DNA of 64,000 bases, from NCBI GenBank assembly GCA_963840725.1, contig CAWIZY010000016.1:1116001-1180000 (forward strand), in the 5' to 3' direction. Below are positions 60,641-64,000 of this stretch, piece after piece (position 1 is the first letter of the stretch; every line of letters begins with the position of its first letter). Under the pieces are notes generated by a model. That model was not told the DNA's origin. It ran no database searches and saw only the letters and a program-made list of their open reading frames with translations. This DNA is from CAVWDU01 sp963840725 (lineage in GTDB: Bacteria; Pseudomonadota; Gammaproteobacteria; Pseudomonadales; Halieaceae). Position numbers and translations under genes: made by a program.

Positions 60641-61453
60641 ATGCCCGAATTACCCGAAGTCGAGACCACCCGCAGAGGCGTGGAGCCCTACAGCCACGGT
60701 CAAACTGTCGTCGAGTTGAAAGTACGGGAGTCGAGGTTGCGCTGGCCGGTCCCTGCCGATCTGCGGCAGCGTCTGGCCGGGCAGGTGGTGCGCAGCGTCC
60801 AGCGTAGGGGAAAATACCTGCTCTTCAATACCGATGCCGGCGCGCTGCTGGTTCATCTGGGTATGTCGGGCTCACTGCGGGTGGTCGCCCCCGACACAGT
60901 GCCTGCGCGGCACGACCATATCGACATCTGTTTCAGCAGCGGTGCAGTTCTTCGCTATAACGACCCCAGGCGTTTCGGTTGCATGCTTTGGGCAGAGCAA
61001 AACGAGACGCATCCTCTGCTGGCCGGATTGGGGCCGGAGCCTTTGTCCGATGATTTTGATGGCGACTATTTCTACCGCCAATCCCGGGGTCGCCGGGTGG
61101 CGGTGAAAAGCTTCATCATGGATGCAAAAGTGGTTGTCGGTGTCGGTAATATTTATGCCAATGAAGCACTTTTTCTGGCTGGAATCAGACCCCTGCGTGG
61201 TGCCGGAAGGGTCTCCCGAGCTCGATACCAACGTTTGGCCGAGACCATAAAGCAAGTACTTACTTCTGCTATAGAGCAGGGTGGCACTACGTTAAGGGAT
61301 TTCGTAGGCGGCGACGGTAAGCCGGGCTATTTCGCCCAGCAGCTCTTTGTATACGGTCGCGGAGGGCAGCCCTGCAAACATTGCGGCGAGATTTTGCGAG
61401 AAAGTCGACTTAGTCAGCGGAATACCGTGTATTGCGTGGCCTGCCAGCAGTGA
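60641..61453 (+). CDS. mutM: Formamidopyrimidine-DNA glycosylase MutM (Fpg)
   Basis: Removes 8-oxoguanine from DNA. The 270-residue protein has the catalytic N-terminus MPELPEVETTRRGVEP (P2 and E3), HLGMSG-type VHLGMSGSLR, VGVGNIYANEALFLAGI and a C-terminal zinc finger with CKHCGEILRESRLSQRNTVYCVAC, named here by its four cysteines. It begins after the rpmG terminator. Confidence 0.97.
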   Translation: MPELPEVETTRRGVEPYSHGQTVVELKVRESRLRWPVPADLRQRLAGQVVRSVQRRGKYLLFNTDAGALLVHLGMSGSLRVVAPDTVPARHDHIDICFSSGAVLRYNDPRRFGCMLWAEQNETHPLLAGLGPEPLSDDFDGDYFYRQSRGRRVAVKSFIMDAKVVVGVGNIYANEALFLAGIRPLRGAGRVSRARYQRLAETIKQVLTSAIEQGGTTLRDFVGGDGKPGYFAQQLFVYGRGGQPCKHCGEILRESRLSQRNTVYCVACQQ

Positions 61454-61535
61454 ACCCGATACACTAAACTGGTGATCGAGGCTCTGCAACTCGCGGAGAC
61501 CACGGGAACGGGATGTGTTTCAGGGAGCATAAAAA

Positions 61536-61958
61536 ATGAAAAAAAATCAAAAAAATCGGCGTCTCGCTGTTGTCCTGATGATGGGTTGCCTGGCGTTACC
61601 TGCTACGGCAAACGCGCGCAGTGCAGTGGATGAGAGCCCAAGTTGGGGCGCTATGGTGGCAGACTTGCTGGTTGCCAGGCCGGCGGGTCTGGTTATGACA
61701 GTGGGTGGCACCGCTGCCTATATTGTCAGCTTGCCCTTTACATTGCTGGCAGGGGCTGCCGGTGAAGCGGCCGAGACGTTGGTGATAGGACCGGGTGCCG
61801 CTACTTTCATGCGTTGCCTGGGTTGCCGTGAAACGGGCTATACGTACAAAGATGTCGACAAGGATGGCCGCGGCGATGACGACTATATCGACGAGGACCG
61901 GTATCTCGAGGAAAGCCGAAACCTCGAAGAGAACCGATACCTGGACGAAAATCGCTAG
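61536..61958 (+). CDS. Exported protein with Gly/Ala hydrophobic core and acidic repeat tail, unknown
   Basis: A 140-residue protein with a signal peptide (cleavage near ATANA). A hydrophobic segment follows (LLVARPAGLVMTVGGTAAYI and VSLPFTLLAGAAGEAAETLV), resembling small conserved proteins sometimes mislabelled as multidrug transporters. CLGCRETGYTYKDVDKDGRGDD contains two cysteines and an acidic, possibly calcium-binding stretch. The C-terminus is an imperfect repeat (RYLEES, RNLEEN, RYLDEN). GGGAGC lies upstream of the ATG. No function is assigned. Confidence 0.7.
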   Translation: MKKNQKNRRLAVVLMMGCLALPATANARSAVDESPSWGAMVADLLVARPAGLVMTVGGTAAYIVSLPFTLLAGAAGEAAETLVIGPGAATFMRCLGCRETGYTYKDVDKDGRGDDDYIDEDRYLEESRNLEENRYLDENR

Positions 61959-62018
61959 GGCACCTCTGAATAATGGCAATCGCGCTCAGCGGAGCTCTGA
62001 AGCGTTCAGCGCAAGGGG

Positions 62019-62078
62019 GGGGCGGCCATCCGTGGGGCGGCCATCCGTGGGGCGGCCATCCGTGGGGCGGCCGGCCGT
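62019..62078. repeat. Four-unit 15-base tandem repeat
   Basis: Three identical units GGGGCGGCCATCCGT (62019-62063) are followed by a fourth with one change run (GGGGCGGCCGGCCGT). It lies between the exported protein gene and coaD, which converge on it. Confidence 0.95.
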
Positions 62079-62111
62079 CCCGTCGCGCAGGTAATGGCCA
62101 CAGCCCCGGAC

Positions 62112-62594
62112 TCAGCTGAAGCGAGTCTGTAAGGCCGCGGCGACTGATTCCGGCACAAAGGGGCTGATGTCACCATTCAGGGCGGCGATTTCCCGCACCA
62201 GAGACGACGAAATGTAAGACAGGTGCTCCGAGGGTGTGAGAAATATACTCTCGAACTCCGGATACATGGCGCGGTTCATATTGGCCAATTGAAACTCGTA
62301 TTCAAAGTCGGCCACCGCCCTCAATCCGCGTAATACGCAGCTTGATCCCTGGCTTTTGGCAAATTCAGTGAGCAGATTGCTAAAGCCCATGACTACCACG
62401 TTGTCCAGATGCCCGAGGGACTCTTCGCAGAGGGCTACGCGCTCCTCAAGGTCAAATAAGGGGGTTTTTTTAGCGCTGTGGGCGATCGCAACCACGACCT
62501 TGTCGAACAGACGGGCGGCGCGTTCTGTCAAATCCACGTGCCCATTGGTAAGAGGGTCGAAGGTGCCCGGGTAGATGACGGTCTGGGTGCGCAT
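62112..62594 (-). CDS. coaD: Phosphopantetheine adenylyltransferase CoaD
   Basis: The penultimate step of coenzyme A synthesis. The 160-residue protein has YPGTFDPLTNGHVDLTERAA with the T/HxGH-type nucleotide site, VLRGLRAVADFEYEFQLANMNR by landmarks and YISSSLVREIA. It is leftward and follows rsmD after 78 bases, the arrangement conserved in E. coli and Pseudomonas. Confidence 0.97.
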   Translation of the reverse strand: MRTQTVIYPGTFDPLTNGHVDLTERAARLFDKVVVAIAHSAKKTPLFDLEERVALCEESLGHLDNVVVMGFSNLLTEFAKSQGSSCVLRGLRAVADFEYEFQLANMNRAMYPEFESIFLTPSEHLSYISSSLVREIAALNGDISPFVPESVAAALQTRFS

Positions 62595-62672
62595 GGTCCG
62601 GACTCTGCAGTACTGTGTGGGGTGGCAGGGATAGTAAACAATTTTGCTCCGCAGCGAAAATGGTTCCGCTGG

Positions 62673-63251
62673 TCATTGTCTTATGTACAGCCTTGAGACA
62701 ACATCACCGGCTGTTTTCTCACGGTGCAACTGCCAGTTAGCAATGGGAATGATCGCCTCCTCACGGGCACCCGTTTCAATGTAAATCATCGCTTCCTCGC
62801 ACAACAACTTTTGTTGATCCAGAAGCAGACAGGTCGGTTCTATCAGGTCGGCAGCGAATGGGGGATCAATGAACACCAGATCGTAGCAGCGCTGTGTCTC
62901 CATCAGGAAGCGGCCGGCCTGCATCTGCGCTGTCTGGGCACGATCACTGGCCTTCAGTGCATGTAAGTGCTCACTGATATTTTTACAAGCGGTACTGGAA
63001 CTGTCCACAAAGTCACAGTGTGCCGCGCCTCTGGAAAGCGCCTCCAGGCCCAGTGCACCGCTGCCTGCGAACAGATCGGCGCAGCGGGCACCCCGGATCA
63101 TCGGCGCCAGCCAGTTAAACAGGGTCTCGCGCACCCTGTCGGTAGTGGGGCGCAGCCCGGTAGCGGGGGTGAACGACAGGCGTCGACTGCGCCACTGGCC
63201 ACCGATAATCCGCAATTGACTGGGTTTGCCGTGCCGTCCGCCAGAGGCCAT
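62673..63251 (-). CDS. rsmD: 16S rRNA (guanine(966)-N(2))-methyltransferase RsmD
   Basis: Methylates G966 of 16S rRNA. The 192-residue protein has RIIGGQWRSRRLSF, GLRPTTDRVRETLFNWL, the SAM site CADLFAGSGALGLEALSRGA and the catalytic motif LVFIDPPF (D/N-PP-F/Y type). It diverges from ftsY across 149 bases. Confidence 0.96.
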   Translation of the reverse strand: MASGGRHGKPSQLRIIGGQWRSRRLSFTPATGLRPTTDRVRETLFNWLAPMIRGARCADLFAGSGALGLEALSRGAAHCDFVDSSSTACKNISEHLHALKASDRAQTAQMQAGRFLMETQRCYDLVFIDPPFAADLIEPTCLLLDQQKLLCEEAMIYIETGAREEAIIPIANWQLHREKTAGDVVSRLYIRQ

Positions 63252-63400
63252 TGCTTCTTCACTGTATCCAGGGATGATAAGATGGCGCGGTATAAGCCGC
63301 TGCCCCAGACCCGAGTGTACCTACCGGAAAGACCACGTGCCAAGCCCGGCAAGGTGTGGGTGGTATGTTCACGCAAGCGAATTCAATAGCATCCAGAATT

Positions 63401-64000
63401 ATGAAATTTTTTAAACGCAATAAACCCGCGGATAAACCCGCGGATAGCCCCGCGCAGCCTGGAGAGATTGACCCGACTCCCTCGGTACCGGGCCCCACGC
63501 CCGCGGATACCGCGACCAGCGACCCTGTTGAAGAGGCGCCAACGGCTGCCAGGACGGAGCCCGGTGAGGCACCGGTGACCGGGGCTGCAACAGAGCCTGT
63601 AGCACCTGAGCCTGAAGCCGCGAGCGGCCCACCCGGTGCCGAGCAATCCGGGGGCGCCAGTACCGCCACGGCAGCCCCGGTCGCCACTGCGGATTCTGCC
63701 CGGGAGAGCTTGTTTGCCCGGTTGCGAAAGGGTCTGGGGCGAACCAGTGACTCCCTCGTGGAAGGTCTTGGCAACCTGTTTCTGGGCCGCAAGACGATCG
63801 ATGCCGAGTTGCTGGAAGAGCTTGAATCCCGGTTGCTGATGGCCGATGTGGGCATTGAGGCGACCAGCGACATTATCGACGGCCTGACCCGGCGGGTGTC
63901 ACGCCAGGAGCTGACCGCTTCCGACGCCTTGCGTACCGCCCTCCAAGAGAGCCTCCTTGAACTGCTGCAGCCGGTTGAGCAACCCCTTGTGGTGAGCGGA
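63401..64000 (+). CDS. ftsY: Signal recognition particle receptor FtsY, N-terminal part (3' end outside window)
   Basis: The SRP receptor GTPase that targets ribosomes to the inner membrane. The frame is open to the window end (200 codons). After MKFFKRNKPADKPADSPAQP comes a proline-, alanine- and acid-rich region of about 100 residues, as in other FtsY A-domains. The N domain follows (ESLFARLRKGLGRTSDSLVE, LLEELESRLLMADVGIEAT). The GTPase domain lies outside. No clear ribosome site precedes the ATG. Confidence 0.93.
   Translation, partial: MKFFKRNKPADKPADSPAQPGEIDPTPSVPGPTPADTATSDPVEEAPTAARTEPGEAPVTGAATEPVAPEPEAASGPPGAEQSGGASTATAAPVATADSARESLFARLRKGLGRTSDSLVEGLGNLFLGRKTIDAELLEELESRLLMADVGIEATSDIIDGLTRRVSRQELTASDALRTALQESLLELLQPVEQPLVVSG

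Noticed and set aside
63282..63389. 35-codon basic open frame between rsmD and ftsY
   Set aside because: No ribosome site, no recognised family, and it occupies the divergent promoter region.

Overview
The window is about 64 kb of gene-dense, GC-rich chromosome from a gammaproteobacterium. The gene order is a mix of the Pseudomonas and Vibrio/Alteromonas arrangements: yidC-mnmE, mnmG-rsmG-parA-parB, atpIBEFHAGDC, glmU-glmS, and recG-ridA-spoT-rpoZ-gmk-yicC-rph-crc-pyrE-slmA-argB-algC-coaBC-radC-rpmB-rpmG-mutM-coaD-rsmD-ftsY. A marine, non-pseudomonad lineage such as the Halieaceae/Cellvibrionales is my inference; nothing in the sequence proves it. No tRNA, rRNA, prophage, CRISPR array or intact insertion sequence was recognised.

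Positions 1-12.7 kb: yidC (cut by the window edge) and mnmE run towards a 450-base non-coding stretch with DnaA-box-like sites and a very AT-rich segment, the best candidate for the chromosomal origin. In Vibrio-type genomes mnmG would lie next to the origin. Here about 10 kb of accessory genes intervene: a methyltransferase, a DUF3754 membrane protein, a class III nucleotide cyclase-like protein, a membrane pyrophosphatase (hppA), an alpha/beta hydrolase, and a GlrK-QseG-GlrR signalling cassette. Just downstream of glrR, two sites of the GlrR type and a sigma-54 promoter precede a gene for a LuxI-like acyltransferase. This is the most interesting unit in the window.

Positions 12.7-28.1 kb: tRNA modification and rRNA methylation (mnmG, rsmG), chromosome partitioning (parA, parB), the complete nine-gene F-type ATP synthase operon behind a good sigma-70 promoter, then glmU-glmS, which supply UDP-N-acetylglucosamine for the cell wall.

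Positions 28.1-42.9 kb: a mixed region with a GFA-type zinc protein, a small exported protein, a SPOR-domain protein, uvrD interrupted by a one-base frameshift, a TRAP transporter whose binding-protein gene faces its permease genes, a YciA thioesterase, yaaA, a DUF938 methyltransferase, a FemAB-like acyltransferase, ubiC-ubiA (start of ubiquinone synthesis), a rubredoxin-reductase fusion, a DUF1415 gene and a small membrane protein.

Positions 42.9-64 kb: conserved housekeeping genes. recG, ridA, spoT and rpoZ form one leftward unit; yicC-gmk and rph diverge; a Crc-like protein and pyrE flank a 146-base inverted-repeat element. slmA, argB, a membrane-anchored algC and coaBC follow, with dut absent from its usual place beside coaBC. 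Then radC, rpmB-rpmG (own promoter and terminator), mutM, coaD, rsmD and the start of ftsY. Short GC-rich tandem repeats of 13-15 bases recur at five places, once inside a coding region.
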